From: an uncultured Pelagibacteraceae bacterium
GTDB lineage: Bacteria > Pseudomonadota > Alphaproteobacteria > Pelagibacterales > AG-422-B15
DNA: 64,000 bases
Direction: 5' to 3'
Assembly: GCA_902622985.1 (NCBI GenBank)
Contig: CACNSH010000003.1
Span: forward strand, 124,001-188,000
How positions within the stretch are numbered: the first letter of the stretch is position 1; each line of letters opens with the position of its first letter. Of the stretch, positions 18,883 through 28,035 are shown in pieces. The notes beneath the pieces were generated by a model. The model did not search any database and had not been told where the DNA came from. It was given only the letters and a program-made list of their open reading frames with translations. The translations under genes were made by a program, and so were the position numbers.

Positions 18883-20087
18883 TGAACATATCGCCAAAAG
18901 CAAAAGAAACTACGGATAGATTGAATAATTTTATGGATAAGCACGTTTATCCAAACAACGAAACATATCATAGTCAGATCGAAAATTTTGGAGCTGACAG
19001 ATGGCAGGTGGTGCCGGTGATTGAAGATCTTAAAAAGGAAGCAAAAAAAGAAGACCTTTGGAATTTATTTTTACCTGAAAGTGACTATGGGCATGGCCTT
19101 ACAAACGCAGAGTATGCGCCAATGTGTGAAATCATGGGGAGAGCAATGTGGTCTGCGGAAGTTTTCAATTGTTCTGCTCCTGATACCGGTAATATGGAAG
19201 TTTTAGTTCGATATGGGACAGATGAACAAAAAGAAAAGTACTTAAAGCCATTATTAGAAGGTGAGATACGCTCTGCTTTCGCCATGACAGAGCCTGCAGT
19301 CGCTTCATCAGACGCAACAAATATTGAAAGTGAAATAAAAAAAGAAGGAAATCAATATGTCCTTAATGGAACAAAATGGTGGACTTCTGGTGCAATGGAT
19401 CCAAGGTGCCAATTTTTTATCTTCATGGGAAAAACAGACCCAGATAATCCTGACAGACATAAGCAACAATCCATGATACTGGTTGATAAGGACACACCGG
19501 GTATCAAAATAAAGAGACATTTGCCTGTTTTTGGTTTTGACGACGCCCCTCATGGACATGCTGAGGTTGAATTTAAAGACGTCAAAGTTCCTCCAGAAAA
19601 TATGCTTTTAGGCGAAGGCAGAGGATTTGAAATTGCACAGGGTAGGTTGGGACCTGGACGAATTCACCATTGTATGAGAACTATTGGCCTTGCTGAAGTT
19701 GCACTTGAAGCAATGTGTAAAAGACTAATGAGCAGAAAGGCTTTTGGCAAAGAAGTGGTAAGGCACTCTGTTTGGCAAGAGAGAATTGCTGATGCTAGAA
19801 TTAATATTGAGATGACTAGACTACTAACATTAAAGGCCGCAACTATGATGGATGAAGTAGGAAACAAAGTTGCAAAAAATGAAATAGCCATGATTAAAGT
19901 AGCTGCACCAAATATGGCATTAAAAATTATTGATGACGCAATTCAAGCGTTTGGAGGAGCCGGAGTAACAACAGACCCACACCTAGCACAAGCTTACGCA
20001 GGAATGAGAACTCTGCGATTAGCGGATGGGCCAGACGAAGTGCATAGACTTTCTATTGCAAGAAATGAATTAAAAAAATACTTATAA
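18882..20087 (+). CDS. Acyl-CoA dehydrogenase, ACAD10/11-like
   Basis: 401-residue FAD flavoprotein. It shows the acyl-CoA dehydrogenase elements [17 protein letters not shown] (near 135) and [11 protein letters not shown], a C-terminal [11 protein letters not shown], and [21 protein letters not shown]. The LADGPDEVH segment is the hallmark of the ACAD10/ACAD11 branch, where the position usually holding the catalytic Glu carries Asp. In animals this domain is fused to an APH-type kinase; here the kinase is a separate gene (21494-22561) on the other strand, one gene away. The likely role is in catabolism of 4-hydroxy acids, by analogy with the ACAD11 and bacterial Lva systems. Confidence 0.88.
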   Translation: MNISPKAKETTDRLNNFMDKHVYPNNETYHSQIENFGADRWQVVPVIEDLKKEAKKEDLWNLFLPESDYGHGLTNAEYAPMCEIMGRAMWSAEVFNCSAPDTGNMEVLVRYGTDEQKEKYLKPLLEGEIRSAFAMTEPAVASSDATNIESEIKKEGNQYVLNGTKWWTSGAMDPRCQFFIFMGKTDPDNPDRHKQQSMILVDKDTPGIKIKRHLPVFGFDDAPHGHAEVEFKDVKVPPENMLLGEGRGFEIAQGRLGPGRIHHCMRTIGLAEVALEAMCKRLMSRKAFGKEVVRHSVWQERIADARINIEMTRLLTLKAATMMDEVGNKVAKNEIAMIKVAAPNMALKIIDDAIQAFGGAGVTTDPHLAQAYAGMRTLRLADGPDEVHRLSIARNELKKYL

Positions 20088-20089
20088 CT

Positions 20090-20257
20090 TTGATAAAAAA
20101 GAAAAAAACCTATCAGAAAGATAATTACGGAAGATACGTTAAGTCACACGAATTTGATCGCTATTGGGATGAGTACCACAATCTGGAAGATATTTCGATG
20201 AAAGAGTCAATAAGACAGAGGAAAGAGCGAGAAAAAAATATAAAAAACTCTAAATAG
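20090..20257 (+). CDS. Small hypothetical protein (about 55 residues)
   Basis: A 55-codon frame starting at TTG just after the dehydrogenase stop, ending at TAG and overlapping the convergent PLP-enzyme stop by eight bases. The product is highly charged and aromatic: GRYVKSHEFDRYWDEYHNLED, then a Lys/Arg/Glu-rich helix-like tail. There is no membrane segment or signal. It fills the only sizeable space between two genes and has a non-random amino-acid pattern, which argues for a real gene. The start is uncertain and I do not recognise the family. Confidence 0.45.
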   Translation: MIKKKKTYQKDNYGRYVKSHEFDRYWDEYHNLEDISMKESIRQRKEREKNIKNSK

Positions 20258-21488
20258 TTTTATCCAAAAATCCTATTAATTTTCTTACCTCTTCTATGCT
20301 ATTGTAATGAACCATAGAGACTCTAACTACCCCATCATTTGGCTCAATGCCCAAACCCTGCAAACATCTCCAGGCATAAAATTCACCATTTCTAATGCCA
20401 ATATTGTTTCTTCCAGCCTCCTGGGCTACATGCAATGAGCTTTTATCTTTAACAGTGAATGATACAGTTGGCATACGATCACATCTAGCATGTGTTTGTT
20501 TACCAATCATTCTTATATTTTTTTTTGTTTTAAGGAATTCAATCAGTTCTTTCATTAATACTTCTTCATGTTTGGATACCAATTCAAAAACTTTTTTACC
20601 TTTGTGATGAAGATTTAAATTATTTTCACCAAAATGATGATCATATAAAGTTTCGTAGTAGTCAGTTATACCTGACAAACATCCAAGTTCCTCATGATTA
20701 GGACCACCTGGATTAAGAGTATATGGAACACTTCCTTCTAAGAATTCATGATTAAGATTTTTTGTTTCAAGTAATAAATCTCTCTTACCATATAATAGCG
20801 CTAAATGTGGTCCATAAGTTTTGTATAAGCTAAAACCATAGAAATCTATATCGAGATCTTTTAAATCTGCAATATCATGTGCCATGTAAGCAACACCGTC
20901 TCCAACAACTTTGATATTATTCTGATGCGCCAATGTAATGATATCTTTTAGATTATTAATTGATGCAACAACATTAGATGTATGACAGACACAGATAAAT
21001 TTTGTTTTTTTTGTTATGAGATTTTTTAATTCGTCCAATTCTAGCTCAGCAGAATCAGGGTTAAACTTCCATTCATTTATTTTGATACCGTGTTCTGATA
21101 ATTTTCTCCATGCACCAATATTTGCTTCATGATCTTGATTTGTGACTATGATTTCATCCCCATCGTTAAGCCACGATCTCACAGCATTAGATAGTAAAAA
21201 CATATTCATAGTTGTGGATGGTCCAATCATAAATTCATCATTATTGATATTTAGGAGTTCAGCAATTTTGCTTATGCTGTTATCCATTTCATTACCTGCT
21301 TCAATCGACGGACCAAAGTCGCCATAAGGCTGTACTTTTTTAGTCGTCATAAAATCATTTAACTTTTCAATAACCTGTTTTGGTACGTATGTGCCACCAG
21401 CATTCTCAAAAAATGCAAAGTTTGAAGTTTTAGGGTTTTGAAAAACAGGGAATTGTTCTCTTACAAAATCTATATCCAGCTCTGTCAT
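20250..21488 (-). CDS. Class V aminotransferase / cysteine desulfurase-like PLP enzyme
   Basis: 412-residue fold-type I PLP enzyme. It has the N-terminal NAGGTYVP seen in this cysteine-desulfurase-like subgroup, the ring-stacking His of VTNQDHEANIGAWR (His120), PLP Asp in VVGDGVAYMAH (Asp197) and Schiff-base Lys223 in GFSLYKTYGPHLA. It is not IscS/SufS: the sulfur-carrying catalytic Cys loop is not recognisable, so aminotransferase, lyase or desulfurase activity are all possible. It sits five bases downstream of the APH-like kinase gene on the same strand, so it may act in the same pathway. Confidence 0.8.
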   Translation of the reverse strand: MTELDIDFVREQFPVFQNPKTSNFAFFENAGGTYVPKQVIEKLNDFMTTKKVQPYGDFGPSIEAGNEMDNSISKIAELLNINNDEFMIGPSTTMNMFLLSNAVRSWLNDGDEIIVTNQDHEANIGAWRKLSEHGIKINEWKFNPDSAELELDELKNLITKKTKFICVCHTSNVVASINNLKDIITLAHQNNIKVVGDGVAYMAHDIADLKDLDIDFYGFSLYKTYGPHLALLYGKRDLLLETKNLNHEFLEGSVPYTLNPGGPNHEELGCLSGITDYYETLYDHHFGENNLNLHHKGKKVFELVSKHEEVLMKELIEFLKTKKNIRMIGKQTHARCDRMPTVSFTVKDKSSLHVAQEAGRNNIGIRNGEFYAWRCLQGLGIEPNDGVVRVSMVHYNSIEEVRKLIGFLDKTI

Positions 21489-21493
21489 ACTAA

Positions 21494-22561
21494 TTATTTT
21501 GCTGCCTCTTTCACAATATTCCAGCCTAATTTTCCTAATATTGGAACAAAGCTCTCATAGTTTTTAGCCTCCGAACTTGAGGCTGTCCCATCTCTAACTC
21601 TACCAACAATTCCTTGTGCAATTCCAGCCAGGCGAAAAATGTTATATGCCATATAAAAATCCCAGTTTTCAATTTTACTTCTGCCTGTTTTCTTGTAATA
21701 CATTTCAGCGTACTCATGTTCAGAGGGAATATTAAGCTCTTCTAAGTTTGATCCCATCATTCCGAGACCCTTCGCTGCAGCAGGCAGTCGCCATGACATC
21801 ATGTGATAAGTAAAATCTGCTATAGGATTGCCGAGTGTAGATAGCTCCCAATCCAGTATAGCCATAACTTTATTATTTTGTTTATTAAATATCATATTAT
21901 CAAGACGAAAGTCTCCATGTACAATTGTAGTTTCATTATCTTCAGGAATATTTATTGGCAACCATTCTATTAAATTATCCATTTCATTGATTTTTTGCGT
22001 TTCAGAGTCTTTATACTGTTTGGTCCAACGATGAATTTGTCTTGCCATGTAATTTTCGTGTTTTCCATAATCACTTAGCCCAATTTTTTGAAAATCAACG
22101 TTGTGAAGTTTTGCAATCGTATCATTCATGGATAGGTAAATTTCACGGCGTTGGTCATTATCTGATTCTGGCAATAAAAGTTCCCAATATATGTTTCCAT
22201 CAACATGATCCATTAAAAAAAATTGTGTTCCAATGACGTTTTCATCTTCACAAAAACAATAAGTTTCAGGAACCGGTACATCAGTCTTGCCAAGTGCAGT
22301 AATGACTTTGTATTCTCTGTCCACCGCATGTGCAGATTTTAGTAATTTACCAGGAGGTTTACGCCTTAACACATAGTTTTTTGCTTTATCCTTAATTAAA
22401 TAAGTAGGATTGGATTGACCGCCTTTAAATTGCTTTATACTTACAATATCAAACTCACTTCCAATTATTTTTTTTAAGTAATCATTGAGATTGTCACTAT
22501 TAAAAACTAACTTTTCATCAACCTCCTTAGTGCCAGAAAATATTTCGTCACGAGTAGTCAT
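21494..22561 (-). CDS. APH-fold phosphotransferase (ACAD10/11 kinase-domain type)
   Basis: 355-residue aminoglycoside-phosphotransferase-fold kinase. It has a nucleotide loop KQFKGGQSNPTYLI, the catalytic Brenner motif HGDFRLDNMIFN and metal-binding ILDWELSTLGNPIADFTY, followed by the YEYAEMYYKKTGR type helix. These are the features of the kinase domain of ACAD10/ACAD11, not of antibiotic-resistance enzymes. In that family the kinase phosphorylates the 4-hydroxyl of an acyl-CoA and the dehydrogenase-fold partner removes the phosphate. The partner is the dehydrogenase at 18882. Its start codon overlaps the purD stop (ATGA), so it is expressed with purD. Confidence 0.85.
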   Translation of the reverse strand: MTTRDEIFSGTKEVDEKLVFNSDNLNDYLKKIIGSEFDIVSIKQFKGGQSNPTYLIKDKAKNYVLRRKPPGKLLKSAHAVDREYKVITALGKTDVPVPETYCFCEDENVIGTQFFLMDHVDGNIYWELLLPESDNDQRREIYLSMNDTIAKLHNVDFQKIGLSDYGKHENYMARQIHRWTKQYKDSETQKINEMDNLIEWLPINIPEDNETTIVHGDFRLDNMIFNKQNNKVMAILDWELSTLGNPIADFTYHMMSWRLPAAAKGLGMMGSNLEELNIPSEHEYAEMYYKKTGRSKIENWDFYMAYNIFRLAGIAQGIVGRVRDGTASSSEAKNYESFVPILGKLGWNIVKEAAK

Positions 22562-23820
22562 TTAATTGCCTTTTTTCCTATATCTCTTCTGTAATAACCA
22601 TCCGGCCAATCTAGCTGACCGATGTAGGCATAAATCATATTAAGAGCATCTCTTAGATTTTTATTTTTTGCTGTTACGGAAAGAACTCTACCTCCGTTAG
22701 CTAGAAGGTTATTTCCATCATGCTTTGTTCCTGCGTGGAATACTTGAAATAGATCATTACTCTCGAAATTTTCATAGCCAATAATTTTTGTATTTTTTTT
22801 ATAGTCGCCTGGATAACCTTTTGCTGCCACAACCACTGTAGCACTATTATCATCTTCCCATTCCAATTTAGTTTTACTTAGACTGCCTTCCAAGCAATTA
22901 AGAATTAATTTAATTAAATCATTTTTCATTCTAAGCATTAATACCTGACACTCTGGATCACCAAATCTAATATTATATTCAACCAATCGGGCATAACCAT
23001 CTTTAATCATTAATCCAGCATAGAGAATACCTTTATAAGGATGTCCATTTTTTTTTAGGGCATTTAGAGTGGGTGTAATAATTTCCCTGTCTACTTGTTC
23101 TTTTATTTTAAGTGTAAAAATAGGCGCAGGTGAATATGCCCCCATTCCTCCAGTATTAGGCCCCGTGTCATTTTCACCTATTCTTTTATGATCTTGGGCA
23201 CTTTCTAATGAAACAAAATCTTCACCATCACAACAAACAAAATAACTCGCTTCTTCACCATCCATAAATTCTTCAATAACAACATCCATATTTGTACCAA
23301 ACTTTTCATCAAAAATGTCATTTATAGCTTGTTCTGCCATTTTCTTTGTGTCCGCAACAGTAACGCCTTTCCCAGCCGCAAGACCATCAGCTTTAATTAC
23401 AATAGGAAAAGGCTGAGCATTTAAATAGTTTATAGCTTCTTCTTTATTATCAAATCGAGCATAATCAGCTGTTGGTATCCCATTTTGTTTACAAAGATCT
23501 TTCATAAAGCCTTTAGACCCTTCTAACTGCGATGCATACTTATCAGGTCCAAAAATTTTTATTTCTGTCTCTTTAAAAAAATCAACAATCCCTGCAACTA
23601 ATGGCACTTCAGGGCCGACAATAATTAATTCTATCATTTTACTTTTACAGAAGTCGTATATTTTTTCAAAATCTGTTTGATCAATTTGTTCGCATTCTGC
23701 AAGTTGACTTATTCCATAGTTTCCAGGTATTGCATAAATAGATGAAACCAGAGAGCTCTTAGATATCAAGTAACATAACGCATGCTCACGAGCCCCACTG
23801 CCAATCACTAAAATTTTCAT
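22558..23820 (-). CDS. purD: Phosphoribosylamine-glycine ligase (GAR synthetase)
   Basis: 420-residue ATP-grasp enzyme for the second step of purine synthesis: 5-phosphoribosylamine + glycine + ATP to GAR. It has MKILVIGSGAREHALCY at the N terminus, the ATP-grasp FPIVIKADGLAAGKGVTVA, and NTGGMGAYSPAP and RFGDPECQVLM in the conserved central region. The length is standard. The gene is divergent from xseA with 52 bases between the starts, and its stop is coupled to the following kinase gene. Confidence 0.97.
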   Translation of the reverse strand: MKILVIGSGAREHALCYLISKSSLVSSIYAIPGNYGISQLAECEQIDQTDFEKIYDFCKSKMIELIIVGPEVPLVAGIVDFFKETEIKIFGPDKYASQLEGSKGFMKDLCKQNGIPTADYARFDNKEEAINYLNAQPFPIVIKADGLAAGKGVTVADTKKMAEQAINDIFDEKFGTNMDVVIEEFMDGEEASYFVCCDGEDFVSLESAQDHKRIGENDTGPNTGGMGAYSPAPIFTLKIKEQVDREIITPTLNALKKNGHPYKGILYAGLMIKDGYARLVEYNIRFGDPECQVLMLRMKNDLIKLILNCLEGSLSKTKLEWEDDNSATVVVAAKGYPGDYKKNTKIIGYENFESNDLFQVFHAGTKHDGNNLLANGGRVLSVTAKNKNLRDALNMIYAYIGQLDWPDGYYRRDIGKKAIK

Positions 23821-23872
23821 AAAGTATATTTTTGATTTTCTTGTTATATTAGCACATTAATATTTAAATTAA

Positions 23873-25177
23873 ATGGTAAGAGAGAACATCAAAGAATATA
23901 CAGTAACTGAAATTTCAGCCTCAATTAAAGAGACCCTTGAGGATAACTTTGGCTATGTGAAAGTTCGTGGAGAAGTATCTGGTTTAAGCAAGCCAGCATC
24001 AGGCCATGTATATCTTAACCTTAAAGATGAAAATGCAATTATTAAAGCGATTGCATGGAGAAGCACTGTTGCAAAACTAAGCTTTATGCCAGATGAAGGC
24101 CTTGAAGTAATTTGCTCTGGGAGACTTACAACTGGGTATTCTGATAGATACCCTGGAAGATCGGACTATTCTATTATTATAGATTCAATTGTACCAGCGG
24201 GAGAGGGCGCACTAATGGCATTGCTTGAACAAAGAAAGAAAAAATTAATGTCAGAAGGTATTTTTGATCAAGATCACAAAAAGCCTCTTCCATTGTATCC
24301 TGAAACAATTGGTATTATTACTTCACCAACTGGAGCAGTTATAAAAGATATTATTCATAGACTTGAAGATAGGTTTCCGTGCGATGTTATTCTTTGGCCA
24401 GTTCCTGTACAAGGTGATGATGCTGCGCATTTAATAGCAGATGCTTTAAATGGATTTAACAATTCTCTAAAAGATAGCGAATTGAAAGTTCCAGACCTAA
24501 TTATTGTAGCCCGAGGTGGGGGGAGCATAGAAGATCTCTGGGCATTTAATGAGGAAATTGTTGTAAGAGCAGTATTCGCTAGTGAAATACCTGTTTTGTC
24601 AGCTGTTGGACATGAAACAGATACGACACTTATTGATTTTGTGTCTGATCTCAGAGCGCCAACTCCAACCGCAGCAGCAGAGTTGTGTACACCTAATAAA
24701 GATGAACTCTTAATCAATTTAAAAGACTTTCAAAAAGACCTTCGTGACTCAATTAATAGTAATTTAGAAAATAAATTAAGTTCATTTAAAAATCTAAGTG
24801 ATAAGTTGCCAGTCTCTTTAAAATTATTTATTAAAAGCCTGTTATCAGAATTTAAAGAAATTACTCAGTCGCTTAACTATCGTATTTTAGAGGAACAAGT
24901 AAATAATTTTCAACAAAAACTGATTTCAAAACTTGATAAATTAAATAGTTCTACAAACTTATTTATAGAAAATATGCGCAATCAAATTAATTATAATGAA
25001 AAGTTATTAGAAAGTATGAGCTATAAGTCGGTCTTAAATCGAGGTTATTCTGTTACAAAAAACTTAAAAAATAAAGTTATAAAGTCAAAAAAAGATATGG
25101 AACACGATACAGATATAATTATTGAAACAAGCTTTGCAAAAATTTCTGCTGAAGTGAAGGAAATTAAAGATGAATAA
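23873..25177 (+). CDS. xseA: Exodeoxyribonuclease VII large subunit
   Basis: 434 residues. An N-terminal OB fold (VRGEVSGLSKPASGHVYLNLKD, near 31-52) precedes the catalytic core PTGAVIKDIIHRL and VARGGGSIEDLWAFNEE (near 210), with SAVGHETDTTLIDFVSDLRAPTPTAAAE split by conserved His/Asp. A coiled-coil region follows, as expected for the XseB-binding part. ExoVII degrades single-stranded DNA. xseB is not in this window. It overlaps the next gene by eight bases. Confidence 0.96.
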   Translation: MVRENIKEYTVTEISASIKETLEDNFGYVKVRGEVSGLSKPASGHVYLNLKDENAIIKAIAWRSTVAKLSFMPDEGLEVICSGRLTTGYSDRYPGRSDYSIIIDSIVPAGEGALMALLEQRKKKLMSEGIFDQDHKKPLPLYPETIGIITSPTGAVIKDIIHRLEDRFPCDVILWPVPVQGDDAAHLIADALNGFNNSLKDSELKVPDLIIVARGGGSIEDLWAFNEEIVVRAVFASEIPVLSAVGHETDTTLIDFVSDLRAPTPTAAAELCTPNKDELLINLKDFQKDLRDSINSNLENKLSSFKNLSDKLPVSLKLFIKSLLSEFKEITQSLNYRILEEQVNNFQQKLISKLDKLNSSTNLFIENMRNQINYNEKLLESMSYKSVLNRGYSVTKNLKNKVIKSKKDMEHDTDIIIETSFAKISAEVKEIKDE

Positions 25178-25379
25178 TGTTGGTACAAAAGCTGAAATTG
25201 TTCTTAATCATGGTCATTTCCAAGTTAAGACACCTGGTGATTTTGTGGAATGTTCAATAACTGGAGAAAAGATTACACTTGAAAATCTTAAATATTGGAA
25301 CGTAGAGCTTCAAGAAGTCTATGCATCACCTGAAGTGGCACTAAACAGATATAAAGAACTTAATGGTCTTAATAAATAG
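25170..25379 (+). CDS. DUF2093 family small protein
   Basis: 69 residues matching DUF2093: HFQVKTPGDFVECSITGEKITLENLKYWNVELQEVYASPEVALNR. It has two features typical of the family, the CxxTGxxI segment and the YWNVExQExYASPE segment. It carries no second Cys pair for a zinc ribbon. The function is unknown; the gene is almost always next to xseA in alphaproteobacteria. It overlaps xseA by eight bases and the peptidase gene by 17. Confidence 0.9.
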   Translation: MNNVGTKAEIVLNHGHFQVKTPGDFVECSITGEKITLENLKYWNVELQEVYASPEVALNRYKELNGLNK

Positions 25380-26166
25380 AGTTTTTTTTCTTTTATTTTA
25401 TTTAAACGTATGCGCGTTTTCATCTGAACTTCCTAAAAGTTTTCCACAAGGAAGTCTTGTTATAGGTCAAAACAATGAAGCAAATGAAATCTTTGTTGAT
25501 GGAGAGCCTATTAAAATCAGTCACGATGGATTCTATGTTTTCCCAATATCTCGAGAGCAGATAGAACCAATAAATATTACCTACAGTAACAGTGATGGCA
25601 TTTTCTTAATCCATCAAATATCTATCGAAAAACAAGATTATGATATTCAAAGAATTGATGGCCTACCTGAACAAATGGTTACACCTCTTGATGATGATAT
25701 CATAAAACGAATTATCTCTGAAAATGAAGTAATAAAAGAAGTAAAGAAATTAGACTTGGATTTGACTTATTTTAAGGAAGAATTTATTCAGCCAACAACT
25801 GGAATTATCAGTGGAGTTTTTGGTAGCCAGAGAATTCTTAATGGTAAAGCAAAAAGCCCTCATCGGGGTATTGATATTGCTGCAAATGAAGGAACACCAG
25901 TAATGTCTTGTAATGAAGGAATAGTCATTCATGCTGAGAGTGATTTATATTATACTGGAGGCACAATAATCATTGATCATGGTCATGGAGTAAAATCTAT
26001 TTATGCCCATTTGTCTTCAGTAAATGTTGCAGTGAACCAAAAAGTTAGCAAAAAAGATATAATAGGCAAAGTAGGATCAACAGGCAGGTCAACTGGACCC
26101 CATCTACATTGGGGCGTGATGGTTTTTAATACTTACGTTGATCCACAATTATTATTAGAAAATTAA
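25363..26166 (+). CDS. Periplasmic M23 (LytM-type) metallopeptidase
   Basis: 267 residues with a hydrophobic N-terminal signal (about 1-21) and a C-terminal M23 domain. Zinc and catalytic residues are visible: His167 and Asp171 in HRGIDIA, and His247/His249 in GPHLHWG, preceded by IIDHGHGVKSIYAHLS. All ligands of an active enzyme are present, so this is probably a peptidoglycan DD-endopeptidase rather than an EnvC-type activator with a dead site. The start ATG lies inside the DUF2093 gene, so translation is probably coupled. It converges with the lipid A gene block seven bases away. Confidence 0.92.
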   Translation: MVLINRVFFLLFYLNVCAFSSELPKSFPQGSLVIGQNNEANEIFVDGEPIKISHDGFYVFPISREQIEPINITYSNSDGIFLIHQISIEKQDYDIQRIDGLPEQMVTPLDDDIIKRIISENEVIKEVKKLDLDLTYFKEEFIQPTTGIISGVFGSQRILNGKAKSPHRGIDIAANEGTPVMSCNEGIVIHAESDLYYTGGTIIIDHGHGVKSIYAHLSSVNVAVNQKVSKKDIIGKVGSTGRSTGPHLHWGVMVFNTYVDPQLLLEN

Positions 26167-26173
26167 ACAAAAA

Positions 26174-27052
26174 TCAGTCCAGTTTCCACCTATTATGAAA
26201 CCAGAAATATTGTTCTGGGTATTTCTTAATCATACTTTCATAATAAGCAATAATTATCTCCGATATTTTCTCAACGTTATCTGAAGTATCTTCATAATCG
26301 CTGGCATGTATTGATTGATGAATTTCAAATTCATATTTTCCATCATTCTTTCTTATTGGCCATCCTAAAAATATTTTACACCTAGATTTTAGGGCCAGTT
26401 GAGCGGGTAGAGAAGAAAACTTCATTTTCTTTCCAAAGAAATTAAGATTAATACCTGAAGATAATTGAAGGTCAGCTAACAGAGCAATTGACTCCCCATT
26501 TTTAAAATTATTAAGTAATTGTTTTGTACCTATTCTATTTTTACTCAAACATCTAAGGCTATATTTATCTCTAAGATTCTTTAAAACATAATTTATTAGA
26601 GGATTGTTAGGTTCTCTAACAATCGCAGATGTTTGATGCATTGTCTTTCTTATCGACATTCCTGGTATTTCCCAATTTGAATTATGAGCTGATATTATGA
26701 TTGATCTCTCGCTACCCGAGAAGGCTTCTCTATAATGATCATTTTCAATTACATTAATTTTATCTTTTAATATTTTTTTGAGATGTGAATATTCAGCAAC
26801 CGTATACCCCAAATTTTCCCAAACTTTTTCTGAGGTTGATTTAATCCATTTTTCATCTTGATCCTTAAAAGCAATTCTTAAATTTTTTTTAACTAATTTG
26901 TTAATAGAAAATAAGGGGCCTAAGCTTGTTGTTATGCTTACACCTAGTTTTCTTGCTACAGACAGAGGTAGTAATTTGAATATAAAATAGAATATAGCAA
27001 ATAGAATAAATTCAAATGGATATCTAATATACTTTTTTATAAAAATCTTCAT
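26174..27052 (-). CDS. Lipid A late acyltransferase (LpxL/HtrB-like)
   Basis: About 292 residues, with an N-terminal membrane helix and the acyltransferase motif H-x4-E in SAHNSNWEIPGM. The C-terminal YFWFHNRWK is typical of LpxL/LpxM enzymes. It transfers a secondary acyl chain to Kdo-lipid A at the inner membrane. The start is set at ATG 27052 (MKIFIKK); a TTG at 27061 would add three residues and overlap the lpxK stop. It is the last gene of a leftward block with lpxK, waaA, a DUF374 gene and msbA. Confidence 0.9.
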   Translation of the reverse strand: MKIFIKKYIRYPFEFILFAIFYFIFKLLPLSVARKLGVSITTSLGPLFSINKLVKKNLRIAFKDQDEKWIKSTSEKVWENLGYTVAEYSHLKKILKDKINVIENDHYREAFSGSERSIIISAHNSNWEIPGMSIRKTMHQTSAIVREPNNPLINYVLKNLRDKYSLRCLSKNRIGTKQLLNNFKNGESIALLADLQLSSGINLNFFGKKMKFSSLPAQLALKSRCKIFLGWPIRKNDGKYEFEIHQSIHASDYEDTSDNVEKISEIIIAYYESMIKKYPEQYFWFHNRWKLD

Positions 27053-27057
27053 ACGTA

Positions 27058-28029
27058 TCAATTAACCAGTTTGTGCATGAATTCGTCCATGTTGGGTAAT
27101 TTTATCTCCACTTTTAAACATTCAATTCCTTTTCTTTCTTCTTTGGGAATTCTTACAAAATCTTTTTCAGTAGTAATGAGGGAAAGATTATTATCTGAAG
27201 CCATTTTTTTTAGATGGTTTAGTTCACCTTCTGTAAAAAAATGATGATCAGGAAATTCAACTGTTTTAGGTACAGCACAATTATTATTGATAAGGGTATC
27301 AAAGAAGCTTTGATTGTTACCAATACCACTAAAAGCCAAATATTTTTTATTTTTGTCAATATATAATGGTTCAATAGAAGCGGTGAGAGTATCAATTTTT
27401 ATATCATTACACATCTTTTTTATTTTTGTTTTATCATCACCAATAATGATTAAAAATTGAGCTCTTTTTAATGCAGGCTTGATCAATTCTCTTAATGGTC
27501 CGGCCGGTAAACATAATCTGTTTCCAAAGCCACGCTCCCCATTAACCATCAAAATATTTTTATCCTTGAAAAGAGACTTATCTTGGAAACCATCATCAAG
27601 TAAAATAAAATCTGGTCTGAAATCATTTAAAATTTTATTTACAGCTAACATTCGATTTGTTGAAATATAAGTGGGTACATGATTTGAAAAAAGAATTGCC
27701 TCATCGCCCACCAAAGTTGCTGAATCATTTGGTGATACTTTTCTAAATGTATGTTTTTCACCACCATATCCTTTTAATAATACACAGATATTTTTTCCTT
27801 TATGTTTGAAATGCTTAATAATCTCTAAAAGAGTTGAGGTCTTTCCAGTGCCACCTACATTTATATTACCAACACATAAAATTGGAATACCAATTTTGAG
27901 TTCAGTTTTAAATATTCTGAATAAATAAAAAATTAATATGTATAGTAAAGATATTGGAAAAAGTATGTAGGATATCAATCTATAAAAAATTTTGTTGGAA
28001 TACCATATATTCAATATTATTTTTTCCAT
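27058..28029 (-). CDS. lpxK: Tetraacyldisaccharide 4'-kinase
   Basis: About 323 residues. An N-terminal membrane helix is followed by a modified Walker A, GNINVGGTGKTS, and by FILLDDGFQD, the LpxK signature with the catalytic Asp pair. It phosphorylates the 4' position of the lipid A precursor. Start ATG 28029 (MEKIIL) is chosen over a TTG two codons upstream that abuts the waaA stop. It lies directly downstream of waaA. Confidence 0.95.
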   Translation of the reverse strand: MEKIILNIWYSNKIFYRLISYILFPISLLYILIFYLFRIFKTELKIGIPILCVGNINVGGTGKTSTLLEIIKHFKHKGKNICVLLKGYGGEKHTFRKVSPNDSATLVGDEAILFSNHVPTYISTNRMLAVNKILNDFRPDFILLDDGFQDKSLFKDKNILMVNGERGFGNRLCLPAGPLRELIKPALKRAQFLIIIGDDKTKIKKMCNDIKIDTLTASIEPLYIDKNKKYLAFSGIGNNQSFFDTLINNNCAVPKTVEFPDHHFFTEGELNHLKKMASDNNLSLITTEKDFVRIPKEERKGIECLKVEIKLPNMDEFMHKLVN

Positions 28030-28035
28030 GCTCAA

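Noticed and set aside
20250-21488. IscS/SufS cysteine desulfurase assignment of the class V PLP enzyme
   Set aside because: The catalytic Cys loop of IscS/SufS is not recognisable, and there are no isc or suf neighbours.
21494-22561. Aminoglycoside resistance phosphotransferase
   Set aside because: The motifs and the dehydrogenase context match the ACAD10/11 kinase group, not resistance enzymes; no mobile element is near.
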